A stretch of DNA of 64,000 nt. Origin: Marinobacter sp. 2_MG-2023 (GTDB taxonomy: Bacteria; Pseudomonadota; Gammaproteobacteria; Pseudomonadales; Oleiphilaceae). Both the position numbers and the translations under genes were made by a program. Below, in pieces: positions 1-8,834 of the stretch. Numbering within the stretch: the first letter of the stretch is position 1; every line of letters starts with the position of its first letter. The notes beneath the pieces are model-generated. The model had not been told where the DNA came from and did no database searches. It saw only the letters and a list, made by a program, of their open reading frames with translations. The stretch spans positions 310,001-374,000 of the forward strand of contig NZ_JAUOPH010000003.1 in the NCBI RefSeq assembly GCF_030546935.1, given 5' to 3'.

Positions 1-1
1 A

Positions 2-2611
2 GGCTACCGAAGAGGGTTGGTCGTGTTAGCAACTGGTTTAGGTAAAACCTGGCTATCAGCCTTTGATGCCGTTCAAATGGGCGCCCGTCGGATTCTTTTT
101 GTCGCCCATCGCGAAGAAATCCTTTATCAAGCGGCCGAGACCTATTTGCGGATCAAGCCAAATAGCCGCGTTGGCTTTTACATGGGTAAGCAGCGCGATC
201 GAACAGTCGACATCCTTTGTGCTTCGATACAAACACTTGGCAAAGAAGTCCATCTGGAACGATTCGATCCCCGGCATTTCGATTATATTGTTGTCGATGA
301 ATTCCACCACGCGGCAGCGCCCGTATATCATCGACTCTTGAGTTACTTTGCGCCGCAATTTCTCCTGGGATTAACGGCAACCCCAGACCGGACAGACCGC
401 TCGGATATCCTGTCGCTGTGTGACGACAACTTGGTTTTCGAATACCCGTTGTTTGAGGGCGTCAGGGGTCAATTTCTGGTGCCCTTCCATTACTACGGTA
501 TCTACGACGAGACGGTCGATTACACCGAAATACCCTGGCGTAACGGGAAGTTTGACCCCAATTTGCTCGCCAATAAGTTGGCTACTTATGGGCGCGCCAA
601 ACACGTGTTCAAGGTATGGAGTGAACAGAAGCAAACCCGGACCTTGGCCTTTTGTGTTTCACGCGTCCATGCCGATTTTATGGCCAGCCAGTTTGTGAAA
701 AAAGGAATCAAGGCGGCAGCCGTTCACGGTGAATCTGAAATGTCTCGTGGCGAGGCCTTGGAGAGCTTGGAAAACGGTCAACTCGAAGTCATTTTTTCTG
801 TCGACCTATTCAACGAAGGTGTCGATCTGCCCGCAATTGATACAGTGCTGCTATTACGTCCGACGGAGTCCAAGATTCTGTTTCTCCAACAAATTGGCAG
901 GGGATTACGGAAAAGCTTGGCTACCGGGAAAGACAAGCTTGTGATTCTGGATTTTGTGGGTAACCACCAGAGTTTCCTACACAAACCTCAGGCGTTGATT
1001 GGACAGGCGATGAATCACCGACAGTTAGCGGAGTTCGCCAGGAAAGCCGAAAAAAATCAGTTGGACCTGCCAGACGGCTGCTTTATCAACTACGATCTGG
1101 AGGTGATCGACTTCCTCAAAGCTCTTGATCATCAGGGCGCTGAAAAAGACTATCAGGTATTGAAAGATACATTGGGTCGTCGTCCAACGCTTACCGAGTA
1201 CTATCATTTCGGTGCCAGCATCACTAAAACCCGCAAGTTGCACGGAAGCTGGTTTGGATTGGTTCGTGACATGGACGATCTCATCGATATTGAGACAGAG
1301 ATTTTGTCCCGTTACGAAGCATTTTTGCTGGAAGTTGAAACCACGGCCATGAGCAAATCATTCAAAATGATATTGCTAGACGCGTTCCAACAGCTAGGCG
1401 GTTGGCGTAGACCACCAAAGCTCTCGAAACTGGCCCAAGCATCCTGGGAGACACTGAAGCGCCGACCAAGGCTATATCAAGAAATTGCTGCTTCAGTGAA
1501 GGGCGTTGATGGTTCCTCTGCGCAATGGCAGCAATACTGGAAGAAGAACCCTGTCGATCATTGGACCAATAAGTCTCCAGCCGTTTTTGAGATTGAGAAC
1601 GATCAATTTAAGCCAGTAGTTGGACTGGAGGGTGATCAGGTACCTACTTTCGAGGAGATGGTGCAGGAGTTAATTGATTACCGCCTTGCGTCCTACGAAG
1701 CACGGCAGTCTTCCAAGCAAGAGCCGTCTTCGTATGAAAATGTAGTCCCGCTTACGCCTTCTGGAACGGAGTTGCCTTACTTCCCATCCTTGAAGATTGC
1801 TTGTGGCCACTTCAGAAGCAGTAACGCTGAAGAACCGGATTACAGGTCTATCGGATTGGGACACGGGCGAATAGAGCCAAATCGTCATTTCATCGCCAGA
1901 GCATCGGGTAACTCTATGAATGGCGGAAAGCAGCCGATTCACGATGGTGATTATCTGTTGCTTGAGCAGATCAACCCAAACCAAGCTGGATCGATCACAG
2001 GGAAAACGCTCGCGATTGAACGGATGGATGAGGCCGGCGACACACAATATCTTCTCCGGACGGTTCGTAAATCCCCCGTAGGTGAATATCGGCTCGAAGC
2101 TGCTAACCCAGAGTATGAAGACATTATTGTCACTCCCGTGCTTCTCGAACAGTTTCGAACGTTCGCACGCTTTTGCGAGATTATAGATCCATTGGAGATG
2201 GCTGTTGGGCAGGAAATCCCGAGAGAGGAGATTCCGGAGTTGTTCGGAGCGACGTTTAATCCTGGCAATTGGCAAAGCGGTCATGTTTTTCTCAAAGATG
2301 CCAATGCCCACATTTTGTTGGTGACGTTAAACAAGCAGGGCAAAGGCGTCCAGCACCGCTATGTTGATCATTGGATTGATGAGCACACATTTCATTGGCA
2401 GAGCCAGAACTCGGCTACGCCCCAGAGCAAACGAGGGCGGGAGTTGATCAGCCACAAAGAGCTCGGGCTCTCAGTGCACTTATTTGTCCGCGACAATAAG
2501 CTGCGCAATGGCAAAGCTGCCCCCTTCACTTATTTCGGCCCCGTTGAATATCAAAGCCATGAGGGAAGTAAGCCAATGAGCGTGAAATTACGGCTTAGAT
2601 CGACGGATTAA
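2..2611 (+). CDS. DEAD/DEAH helicase with S24-like and DUF3427 domains (5' partial)
   Basis: Superfamily 2 helicase-type ATPase, truncated by the left window edge: codons read in frame from base 2, upstream of the first possible start (TTG at 17), and the text before the Walker A motif looks like the usual helicase lead-in. Numbering from the first visible codon, Walker A ATGLGKT is at residues 10-16 and the DEFHH Walker B box at 99-103. The helicase C-terminal domain follows, with QQIGRGLRKS as motif VI. Around residues 620-720 there is a LexA/S24-peptidase-like segment (ASGNSM, Ser about 638, then HDGDYLLLE). The last 120 residues match DUF3427 (FNPGNWQSGHV, VTLNKQGKG, FHWQSQN, HLFVRD). In relatives a PLD-type nuclease domain often precedes the helicase; that part would lie outside the window. 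Such proteins are usually found in accessory, DNA-restriction-like contexts. Function here is inferred from domains only. Confidence 0.85.
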   Translation, partial: GYRRGLVVLATGLGKTWLSAFDAVQMGARRILFVAHREEILYQAAETYLRIKPNSRVGFYMGKQRDRTVDILCASIQTLGKEVHLERFDPRHFDYIVVDEFHHAAAPVYHRLLSYFAPQFLLGLTATPDRTDRSDILSLCDDNLVFEYPLFEGVRGQFLVPFHYYGIYDETVDYTEIPWRNGKFDPNLLANKLATYGRAKHVFKVWSEQKQTRTLAFCVSRVHADFMASQFVKKGIKAAAVHGESEMSRGEALESLENGQLEVIFSVDLFNEGVDLPAIDTVLLLRPTESKILFLQQIGRGLRKSLATGKDKLVILDFVGNHQSFLHKPQALIGQAMNHRQLAEFARKAEKNQLDLPDGCFINYDLEVIDFLKALDHQGAEKDYQVLKDTLGRRPTLTEYYHFGASITKTRKLHGSWFGLVRDMDDLIDIETEILSRYEAFLLEVETTAMSKSFKMILLDAFQQLGGWRRPPKLSKLAQASWETLKRRPRLYQEIAASVKGVDGSSAQWQQYWKKNPVDHWTNKSPAVFEIENDQFKPVVGLEGDQVPTFEEMVQELIDYRLASYEARQSSKQEPSSYENVVPLTPSGTELPYFPSLKIACGHFRSSNAEEPDYRSIGLGHGRIEPNRHFIARASGNSMNGGKQPIHDGDYLLLEQINPNQAGSITGKTLAIERMDEAGDTQYLLRTVRKSPVGEYRLEAANPEYEDIIVTPVLLEQFRTFARFCEIIDPLEMAVGQEIPREEIPELFGATFNPGNWQSGHVFLKDANAHILLVTLNKQGKGVQHRYVDHWIDEHTFHWQSQNSATPQSKRGRELISHKELGLSVHLFVRDNKLRNGKAAPFTYFGPVEYQSHEGSKPMSVKLRLRSTD

Positions 2612-2776
2612 AACACCATGACTGTAGTTATTACCTGTCAATGGCAATGGTTGAATCCGTCGTCGTAAAAGTTAGATCAGTTTTTCACTGCAACTTGAAG
2701 ATCACGCAGCGAGAATTTAAACCTGAAAGCGCGAGGATAGACCTCGGGCTTGAAGGCAAGTATTAAAGGAAACATC

Positions 2777-3403
2777 ATGCTTAAACGACAGGCAGCGCTA
2801 GTTATCGCACTGTGCTCAATGTTCTTATCGGCAACCACCATGGCGACAGAAGAAGCGGAATACACAGTACTCCTGAAGGACGACAATCTGGAAGTTCGTC
2901 AGTATGAGCCGCAGATTGTTGCAGAGACGGTCGTTGATACGGAATTTGAAGACGCGGGCAGTGAAGCTTTTGGTCGTTTGTTTAAATACATTTCCGGCAA
3001 TAACCAATCCCAAGCGGAAATCGCCATGACCGCGCCTGTTGGCCAGGTGGCTGAGAGCCAGAAAATCGACATGACGGCGCCGGTCGGGCAGACCCAGGTT
3101 GATGGTAAATGGGTAGTGAGTTTCATGATGCCCAGTTCGTTTACGATGGGCAGCATACCGAAACCCAACGATGAACGGATCGCTTTACGTTCTGTGCCGG
3201 AACAGACGATGGCAGCCATTCGCTACTCCGGTCTTTGGAGTGAATCAGGTTACCAAAAGAACAAGTCCAGGCTGGAAAGGTGGATTGGTGAAAAGGGGTA
3301 CATCGCAGCTGGAGCGCCGGTATGGGCCCGTTATAACGCGCCGTTCATTCCATGGTTTCTGAGACGGAACGAGGTGTTGATACCCGTAGAACAGGCGCAA
3401 TGA
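2777..3403 (+). CDS. SOUL family haem-binding protein
   Basis: Predicted exported SOUL/HBP-family protein of 208 residues. I chose the ATG at 2777 because it has an AAAGGA ribosome site just upstream and begins a clean signal peptide (MLKRQAALVIALCSMFLSAT, cleavage near ATTMA). The family signature is visible: YEVRQYEP-like LEVRQYEPQIVAETVV, repeated TAPVGQ motifs (MTAPVGQVAES and MTAPVGQTQVD), SFMMPSSFTMGSIPKPND, and a C-terminal WARYNAPFIPWFLRRNEV, which is typical of bacterial SOUL proteins. The family binds haem or related tetrapyrroles; the exact role in bacteria is unclear. It stands alone between the helicase and a convergent phosphatase gene. Confidence 0.85.
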   Translation: MLKRQAALVIALCSMFLSATTMATEEAEYTVLLKDDNLEVRQYEPQIVAETVVDTEFEDAGSEAFGRLFKYISGNNQSQAEIAMTAPVGQVAESQKIDMTAPVGQTQVDGKWVVSFMMPSSFTMGSIPKPNDERIALRSVPEQTMAAIRYSGLWSESGYQKNKSRLERWIGEKGYIAAGAPVWARYNAPFIPWFLRRNEVLIPVEQAQ

Positions 3404-3519
3404 GACCTTGGATAATGATTCGAAAATAAACGAACTCAAACCACCAGGATGATGCCATGCCGCAATCGCCCCTTCCCCAATCCCTGAAACTCCCTTTCGT
3501 TCGATCTGAGTTCTATTAT

Positions 3520-3549
3520 TTAGCGAGCGAACCTGGGTTCGCCCGCTAA
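3520..3549. terminator. Bidirectional hairpin between convergent genes
   Basis: Inverted repeat with arms TTAGCGAGCGAACC and GGTTCGCCCGCTAA around a TG loop, 13 pairs with one A-C mismatch. It lies between the SOUL gene (plus) and the phosphatase gene (minus), so it could end transcription from both sides. There is no clear T run on either side. Confidence 0.55.
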
Positions 3550-3556
3550 GATAACC

Positions 3557-5272
3557 TCAGCGCTCTACTACCACCCGAACCACCTTGTTATATTGGCGAT
3601 GGTCAAATTCACCCGTGGGCTCACCATTTCCATCCGTTATGGGGAAAACATACCGCGGCGTCATGACGACTTCATAGCCATAGTCGCCACTGGGGCGAAC
3701 GTCCACCTCAAGGAAACCATAGTGCTTGCCGCCATCAATAAGTTGGTTTCCGTTCCACATCTCCGGTACGTCGCCGTGAACGCTCCAGTGTGTTTCCTGG
3801 GCCTCGGCCGGCAATTGATCAAAAGGGACGTATGTAGTGGTCGGCGGGTATCCAGGCCCTCTCAGGCCATCACCTGCGAAGCCGACATCCCAGTAATGGA
3901 CTCCGTTTATGCGAACATACTCCAGTAACTCATCATGTCCGGATAGCACGGCTGTCACGCCGTAACGTTCGAAGAGTTCTTTATAAGCCCGCATCGGAAC
4001 ACCCGATTGACTGTCTTCACCGTTGGCGATGCCTGCGCTTCCTGATGGCAAGCTGTGTACACCTGTACCAAATGCTGTGTGGTGGAATTGAACAAAGATT
4101 ATCTGGCCTTGCGCTTGTGCATCTGCAAGTTCACGTATAGCCCAGTTCCATTGTTCGCTACCTGGATTGAAGTCGGGAACGCGAGACTCTACTCCATTAA
4201 TCATCAGGTTAGTGTCTTGGCTTGGGTCATCATCATTGCCGTTGGAGGAATCGAGTGAGATCAAGGTCACAGGGCCATAGTCAGCGCGATAGTAGCGTTT
4301 CTCATAACGCTCATCCGTAGCGTAATTAGTCGGCAGATCCCAGTAAGTGTTCCATTTGTCATAGGACAACATGGATGCCTGGGCGTTATATCCCGGAGCC
4401 TCCGGGTGCCAGTAGTTTTCATGGTTGCCGAGGGTAGGGAAGATGGGTGTTGTAGATGCCAGAGTGCCCCATTCGCCAGCACTGTGGCGCCAGAACTCGT
4501 CCCAGTCCAGCTGCCGCCCGCCCTTTTCGACCAGATCACCAGCAATGACCCAAAAGTCCGGGCCACGTGTTGCAGCGTACCCAAGGTTTGCTTTGTATCC
4601 CTCTGTTTGATCAACAGGGTATTGCCGGGTATAGGTATCAGGGTCGGTTCCTAGCTTTTCCCCGCCAACTGCCAATGCATTCGCTGTCCAGCGTACGGTT
4701 TTCTGTGTCGACTCAGGTTCGGTTTCCATGTCTGACATGGCAATGAAGCGAACCGCCTCTCGACTGCCAGTCATAGGCGCTGTTTTGAATTCCGACGCAA
4801 ATGTGTCAGCGCCCGGTTGATCTACAGAGTATTGATAGCTGGTTTCCGGTGTGAGTTGGGTAACCCTGACAGAATGCTTGTAATTCGGGGCGGGAGCAGC
4901 CCCCTCAGTAGCATAGGAATGAATACTGCTAAAGTTTTGATCACCGTGTATGTATTCGATCTCAGAGGCACCATAGGTAAGGCTGTCTGCCAACTCGGGA
5001 TTTGAAGCAAACTCACCAATTCCATTAACGGCCAGGGTTCCTGGCTTGTCGGAATCACTAAACCAGGTCACGGTCATTTCTGTTGGAGCGGGATTTTGCA
5101 AATACGGTAGAGCGTAGTAGCGGCTGTCTGCTACCACTGATGGCTCATCATTTTCAGATGAGTCAGGAGTAGGTGATTCGTTTGAGTCTGAGGACGAACC
5201 TGATCCGTTAAAACAACCAGTTAAAGAGGTAATAGCCAAAGCTAACGCTAATTTCGGGTATAAGGGAGACAT
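3557..5272 (-). CDS. Purple acid phosphatase-like metallophosphoesterase lipoprotein
   Basis: 571-residue predicted lipoprotein with a signal peptide ending in the lipobox LTGC (Cys20), followed by a Ser/Asp-rich linker (GSGSSSDSNESPTPDSSEND). Next comes a fibronectin-like purple acid phosphatase N-terminal domain (about 50-160, PYLQNPAPTEMTVTWFSD), then a calcineurin-type metallophosphoesterase domain. Metal-ligand motifs are present in order: MSDME, AGDLV, GNHENY, FVQFHHTAFG and SGHDELLEY. The product probably hydrolyses phosphoesters at the cell surface or in the periplasm; the substrate cannot be read from sequence. It is divergent from the permease gene at 5514 across 241 bp. One PhoB-like half site was seen upstream but is too weak to call. 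Confidence 0.85.
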   Translation of the reverse strand: MSPLYPKLALALAITSLTGCFNGSGSSSDSNESPTPDSSENDEPSVVADSRYYALPYLQNPAPTEMTVTWFSDSDKPGTLAVNGIGEFASNPELADSLTYGASEIEYIHGDQNFSSIHSYATEGAAPAPNYKHSVRVTQLTPETSYQYSVDQPGADTFASEFKTAPMTGSREAVRFIAMSDMETEPESTQKTVRWTANALAVGGEKLGTDPDTYTRQYPVDQTEGYKANLGYAATRGPDFWVIAGDLVEKGGRQLDWDEFWRHSAGEWGTLASTTPIFPTLGNHENYWHPEAPGYNAQASMLSYDKWNTYWDLPTNYATDERYEKRYYRADYGPVTLISLDSSNGNDDDPSQDTNLMINGVESRVPDFNPGSEQWNWAIRELADAQAQGQIIFVQFHHTAFGTGVHSLPSGSAGIANGEDSQSGVPMRAYKELFERYGVTAVLSGHDELLEYVRINGVHYWDVGFAGDGLRGPGYPPTTTYVPFDQLPAEAQETHWSVHGDVPEMWNGNQLIDGGKHYGFLEVDVRPSGDYGYEVVMTPRYVFPITDGNGEPTGEFDHRQYNKVVRVVVER

Positions 5273-5513
5273 TCGATTGTTTTCCTACGGTTTTGAGACG
5301 TTGTGACAGACTGAAAACTGTAGCGTGCGAGTATGTCTCTGAAGTGACTAATCTGTTACAGGTTATGTAATTGTAAAATTTAAGGTTTCGGGCAATATTC
5401 AGGGCCATAGGTCAGAACTGAGCCGGAAGTTGGCATTCTTGTTTTTCGGGACGCTTGGTCCGGTAGCCTGGTTCTTAAACGTAAATTCAAACGGCTAATC
5501 GAGAGGTTTCGAC

Positions 5514-6551
5514 ATGCCCGGCAGCAATGCCCCTACACCAATAAGCAGCTACACCCGAAAAGTCTGGATCGCCGTAAGCATTAGTGCGGTTATGGCGGGC
5601 GCTTTGATTCTGCTCTGGCATGGTTTTCAGGTTCTGTTGCTGATTTTCGCCGGACTTCTGTTGGGCACTTTTTTATTGGTTCCGGCTGGTTGGTTATGCA
5701 GCCATAGCTTTCTGTCGCGCGGGTGGTCTCTGTCAGCTGTGATTCTCTCGATAGCAGGTTTGTTGGCCTTGTTGGGAATGCAGTTTGCAAGCGGGGTGAA
5801 CGAGCAGTTTGAACAGCTCGCTAAGATTTTGCCGGATTCCGTTTCGGAATTAAAAGAGCAGTTTCGTAAGTGGCCTATGGGTACTCAGATTATTGAGCGG
5901 TTCAGTCAGGAGGGTGCAGCAGATAGTCTCTTCGGCCAGTGGTTTTCCAAGGTTTCGTTATTCCTCTCGTCCACATTGAGTATTTTCCTGGATCTTTTTT
6001 TTGTTGTTTTCATAGCTCTGTTCTTTGCCTTCGAACCAGGCACCTATCGATCGGGATTGCTTTCTCTTATCCCGCCGCGCCAACGCGCTACAGTTACAAC
6101 GCTTACTACAGAAATTAGCCAGCGCCTATATTGGTGGTTATTAGGACGCCTTCTATCAATGACTGTGGTCGGTGTGGCCACAGGCATGGGGCTATGGTTG
6201 TTGGGGGTGCCCATGGTGCTCTCACTTGCGCTGCTGGCAGCATTGCTGGTGTCGATCCCTAACTTAGGGCCAATACTGGCGGCGATCCCTGCGTTACTGG
6301 TGGCGCTTCCGGATGGCCAGTTCTTGCCTGTATTGGTGCTTTACTTGGCTGTACAGGCGGTGGAAAGCAACATGATAACGCCGCTTGTAGACCGCAGATC
6401 AGTGAAGCTTCCTCCCGCGTTGCTGCTGTCAGCTCAGATTATTATGGGTTTGACTGCAGGGATTCTTGGCCTGGTTCTCGCGGCACCTTTAACGGTGTTG
6501 GGGATGGTTGTTGTCAAGCGGCTATATGTTGATACCCGAGTCGAGCAATAG
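5514..6551 (+). CDS. AI-2E family transporter (PerM-like)
   Basis: 345-residue inner-membrane protein of the AI-2E/PerM permease family. It has an N-terminal pair of helices (about 20-40 and 45-70), a central amphipathic segment (about 90-140, QFEQLAKILPDSVSELKEQFRKWP) and a cluster of C-terminal helices with the family's GVPMVLSLALLAALLVSIPN and LGPILAAIPALLVAL stretches. A GAGAGG-like ribosome site precedes ATG 5514. Members export small molecules or act as Na+/H+ antiporters; the substrate here is unknown. It is a single gene, divergent from the phosphatase. Confidence 0.85.
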   Translation: MPGSNAPTPISSYTRKVWIAVSISAVMAGALILLWHGFQVLLLIFAGLLLGTFLLVPAGWLCSHSFLSRGWSLSAVILSIAGLLALLGMQFASGVNEQFEQLAKILPDSVSELKEQFRKWPMGTQIIERFSQEGAADSLFGQWFSKVSLFLSSTLSIFLDLFFVVFIALFFAFEPGTYRSGLLSLIPPRQRATVTTLTTEISQRLYWWLLGRLLSMTVVGVATGMGLWLLGVPMVLSLALLAALLVSIPNLGPILAAIPALLVALPDGQFLPVLVLYLAVQAVESNMITPLVDRRSVKLPPALLLSAQIIMGLTAGILGLVLAAPLTVLGMVVVKRLYVDTRVEQ

Positions 6552-6684
6552 GCCGACGTTTGTTCTTTACAGGAATTTAACTATATTTAACATATTGGGC
6601 CCCGACCTTCGCCTCTGCCCGAATTGCAGAAGGGGAGCCGTATTGGATGATGCAGCTACAGTCGCTCTGATAGGAGATAACGCT

Positions 6685-6969
6685 ATGGAAGTTGAAGGAC
6701 CTGATCACGAGGCGTTGGCTAAAGATTTCCTGCGACTTTCGCCAGAAGCTATGAAAGCGAAATATCCTGAGGACGAAGAGGTTCAGGGCGCTCTTGCTCA
6801 AATCATGCTGGTTCGCGAGCGGCTTCACACCGAAGAAGGGGCCTCGGCCAATTACGAGATGATTGAAACAGCTTTAATGAAACGTATCGCGTTGAACTTG
6901 GCACAGGGGCTGCCTGTCCTTGTACCAGACATTGACGAACATTGCCGCGAGATCTCCGCAAAGAACTAG
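6685..6969 (+). CDS. Hypothetical acidic 94-residue protein
   Basis: Unrecognised small soluble protein. The same frame is open further upstream, but ATG 6685 has TAGGAG nine bases before it and starts the only protein-like stretch (MEVEGPDHEALAKDFLRLSP). It is rich in Glu and Ala and probably all-helical; it has no signal peptide or membrane segment. It sits 133 bp after the AI-2E permease gene and could be cotranscribed with it. No function is assigned. Confidence 0.6.
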   Translation: MEVEGPDHEALAKDFLRLSPEAMKAKYPEDEEVQGALAQIMLVRERLHTEEGASANYEMIETALMKRIALNLAQGLPVLVPDIDEHCREISAKN

Positions 6970-7193
6970 TCTCGAAGTCCTCGAAACCTATCACTTGATG
7001 TCTTGCCATGACGCGGAGACCTCACCATTACTGGAGGGTAATTTGGTCAACGTGAGGGCCTTTGTTAGGTTGGGGCTGACGTAGTTCACCGGGGCGATGC
7101 CCTCGGTTGCTGATCACGTCTACCGAGCGTTGCGCCTTTGAAGCGTCTTCGCTTTGGCCGACCACACGAAAAGCTTCATAAAGGAGTACGACA

Positions 7194-7730
7194 ATGCGTA
7201 AGTTTACTACTCGTGCAATGGGCGTCTCGCTGCTGGCAGGTGGAGTGGCATTGAGTCTTTCGGCGGTTGCCGCAGAAGGGCTTTACACTATGGATGAGCT
7301 AAGCGATGCCGATGTTTTCGATAGCACCGGCGAAGAGATTGGTGAGGTCGAGGATATTCTGTTGAGTGACGATATGTCACTGCACTCACTCGTTATAGAA
7401 ACCGGTGAAGTACTTGGCTTGGGGGGCAGAGAAGTCATTGCAGAGCGTGGCACTTTTACTGTTGCGACAGCCCCTGGCAACGCCGATTTTGGCAGCGTTG
7501 AGTATGAAGTTCATGTGGAAATGACCCAGAATGAACTTAAAGAACTGCCTGAGTATGACCAGGACTGGTGGAACCAGACAAGCCAGAGTTTGCAGCAGGC
7601 TTGGGAAAACACCAAGGACGTCAGTGAGAATGCTTGGCAAAACACCAAAGAGGCCACTTCTTCAGCTTGGTATAACGTCAAGCAAGGCGTAGAAGAGATG
7701 GGTAATGAAGCCGGGCAGGCGACTGAGTAA
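7194..7730 (+). CDS. Exported PRC-barrel domain protein
   Basis: 178-residue protein with a signal peptide (MRKFTTRAMGVSLLAGGVAL, cleavage near SAVAA), a PRC-barrel domain at about 30-110 (DELSDADVFDSTGEEIGEVEDI) and a C-terminal amphipathic tail. The tail contains a spaced repeat of the type AW-x-N-(T/V)-K: AWENTKDVSEN, AWQNTKEATSS, AWYNVKQGVEE. ATG 7194 has a strong AAAGGAG site. PRC-barrel proteins of this exported type often appear in stress or envelope contexts; the repeat tail could bind lipid or form a coiled coil. It is monocistronic, with a GC-rich hairpin downstream. Confidence 0.8.
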   Translation: MRKFTTRAMGVSLLAGGVALSLSAVAAEGLYTMDELSDADVFDSTGEEIGEVEDILLSDDMSLHSLVIETGEVLGLGGREVIAERGTFTVATAPGNADFGSVEYEVHVEMTQNELKELPEYDQDWWNQTSQSLQQAWENTKDVSENAWQNTKEATSSAWYNVKQGVEEMGNEAGQATE

Positions 7731-7742
7731 GATGTTCCTCAT

Positions 7743-7767
7743 GGGGGCGCCCGGTAGGGCGCTTCCC
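7743..7767 (+). terminator. GC-rich hairpin after PRC-barrel gene
   Basis: Arms GGGGGCGCCC (7743-7752) and GGGCGCTTCCC (7757-7767) pair over about ten positions including G-T pairs, around GGTA. It lies 12 bp after the stop codon. There is no T run, so an intrinsic terminator is only probable. Confidence 0.4.
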
Positions 7768-7788
7768 ACATAGCTCCCCTCTATATCT

Positions 7789-7971
7789 TCAAGTGCGTCC
7801 AGGTACAGCGCAAATAATCTGCATACTCTTCTGTTTGTGGGCGGCCTCTAGCGCTGCGGAAGCGACGTGAACGATTTCAGCTTCGTTCAGCGCCAGGAAA
7901 TTCATTCTCTGGGTTGCTGCTTGCCACTTTGGTGAGATAATCCTCGGCCGGTGGTTTATCCTAGGCACCAA
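7789..7971 (-). pseudogene. Possible remnant of a GlcG/HbpS-type haem-degrading protein
   Basis: A minus-strand frame of at most 60 codons fills most of the 291 bp between the PRC-barrel and enoyl-CoA hydratase genes. From the internal Met at residue 23 it reads LNEAEIVHVASAALEAAHKQ, then IICAV, resembling the first helix and strand of GlcG/HbpS-family proteins, and then stops. It is far too short for a complete member. It may be a decayed N-terminus or a chance resemblance; nothing else is recognised in this gap. Confidence 0.25.
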
Positions 7972-8021
7972 ATTTTGCCTGGCTGTGACCGGGCGTGTGC
8001 CAACCTCAAAGGAATTTCCTG

Positions 8022-8825
8022 ATGAGCAACCTTCCGAATCTCACCGATGCTTTGTTAACCCTCGAAGACCGGGTTGCGGTGCTGACCCTCAATCGCCACG
8101 ACCTGCGCAATGCGTTGACCGGTTCTCACCTGATTGACGACATCGTCACCACGGCCGACTGGGTCAATCATTGCGACGATGTGTCTGTACTGGTTATCAC
8201 CGGAGCCGGTTCTGCCTTCAGTGCAGGCGGTAACGTTCGCGATATGGCGGAGCGGGGCGGTGATTTCGCCGGCGATGTGGCCGAGTGCGCGGACCGCTAC
8301 CGCAAAGGTATTCAGCAGATTCCGTTGGCCTTGCAGGGCGTGGAAGTTCCCGTTATTGCTGCAGTGAACGGTCCAGCCATCGGTGCCGGCTTTGATCTGG
8401 CTAACATGGCCGATATTCGTATCGCTTCGGAGAAGGCCAAATTTGGTGAAACCTTCCTGAACCTGGGCATTATCCCGGGCGACGGCGGTGCCTGGCTCAT
8501 GCAGCGCCTGATTGGTTATCAGCGTGCCTTCGAACTTACGCTGACCGGCCGCATTGTGGAGGCGAGTGAAGCCAAAGAATTGGGCTTGGTTCTGGAGGTG
8601 GTGCCGGCTGATGAGCTGATGCCTACCGTGATGACTATGGCAAAACGTATTGCCAGCCAGCCCCCGAAGGCGACCCGCCTGACCAAACGCCTGATGAAGA
8701 TGGCTCAGCGTATGGAACTGAAGGACTTTCTGGACCTCTGCGCTGTGTTTCAGGGAATGTCTCACAACGAGCCGGAGCACCTGGATGCGGTAAACCGGAT
8801 GTTGGAATCCATGGCGAAGAGGTGA
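8022..8825 (+). CDS. Enoyl-CoA hydratase/isomerase (crotonase family)
   Basis: 267-residue crotonase-fold protein. ATG 8022 is preferred over 7995 because AAAGGAATTT precedes it. The CoA-binding/oxyanion segments are visible: ITGAGSAFSAGGNVRDMAERG near residue 60, and AAVNGPAIGAGFDLANMADIRIASE near 105-130, followed by FGETFLNLGIIPGDGGAWLMQRLIG with the catalytic-type Glu and the GDGG turn. It probably hydrates or isomerises unsaturated acyl-CoA in fatty-acid degradation; the exact substrate is not readable. The next gene (thioesterase) starts 9 bp later, so the two form an operon. Confidence 0.9.
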   Translation: MSNLPNLTDALLTLEDRVAVLTLNRHDLRNALTGSHLIDDIVTTADWVNHCDDVSVLVITGAGSAFSAGGNVRDMAERGGDFAGDVAECADRYRKGIQQIPLALQGVEVPVIAAVNGPAIGAGFDLANMADIRIASEKAKFGETFLNLGIIPGDGGAWLMQRLIGYQRAFELTLTGRIVEASEAKELGLVLEVVPADELMPTVMTMAKRIASQPPKATRLTKRLMKMAQRMELKDFLDLCAVFQGMSHNEPEHLDAVNRMLESMAKR

Positions 8826-8834
8826 GGGCACCCC

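Noticed and set aside
1670..2311. 213-codon minus-strand frame inside the helicase gene
   Set aside because: Overlaps conserved S24-like and DUF3427 text on the plus strand and has no protein-like composition.
5303..5309. CTGTCAC half site upstream of the phosphatase (possible Pho box)
   Set aside because: Only one 7-base half is convincing; the neighbouring positions do not repeat at 11-bp spacing as a Pho box requires.
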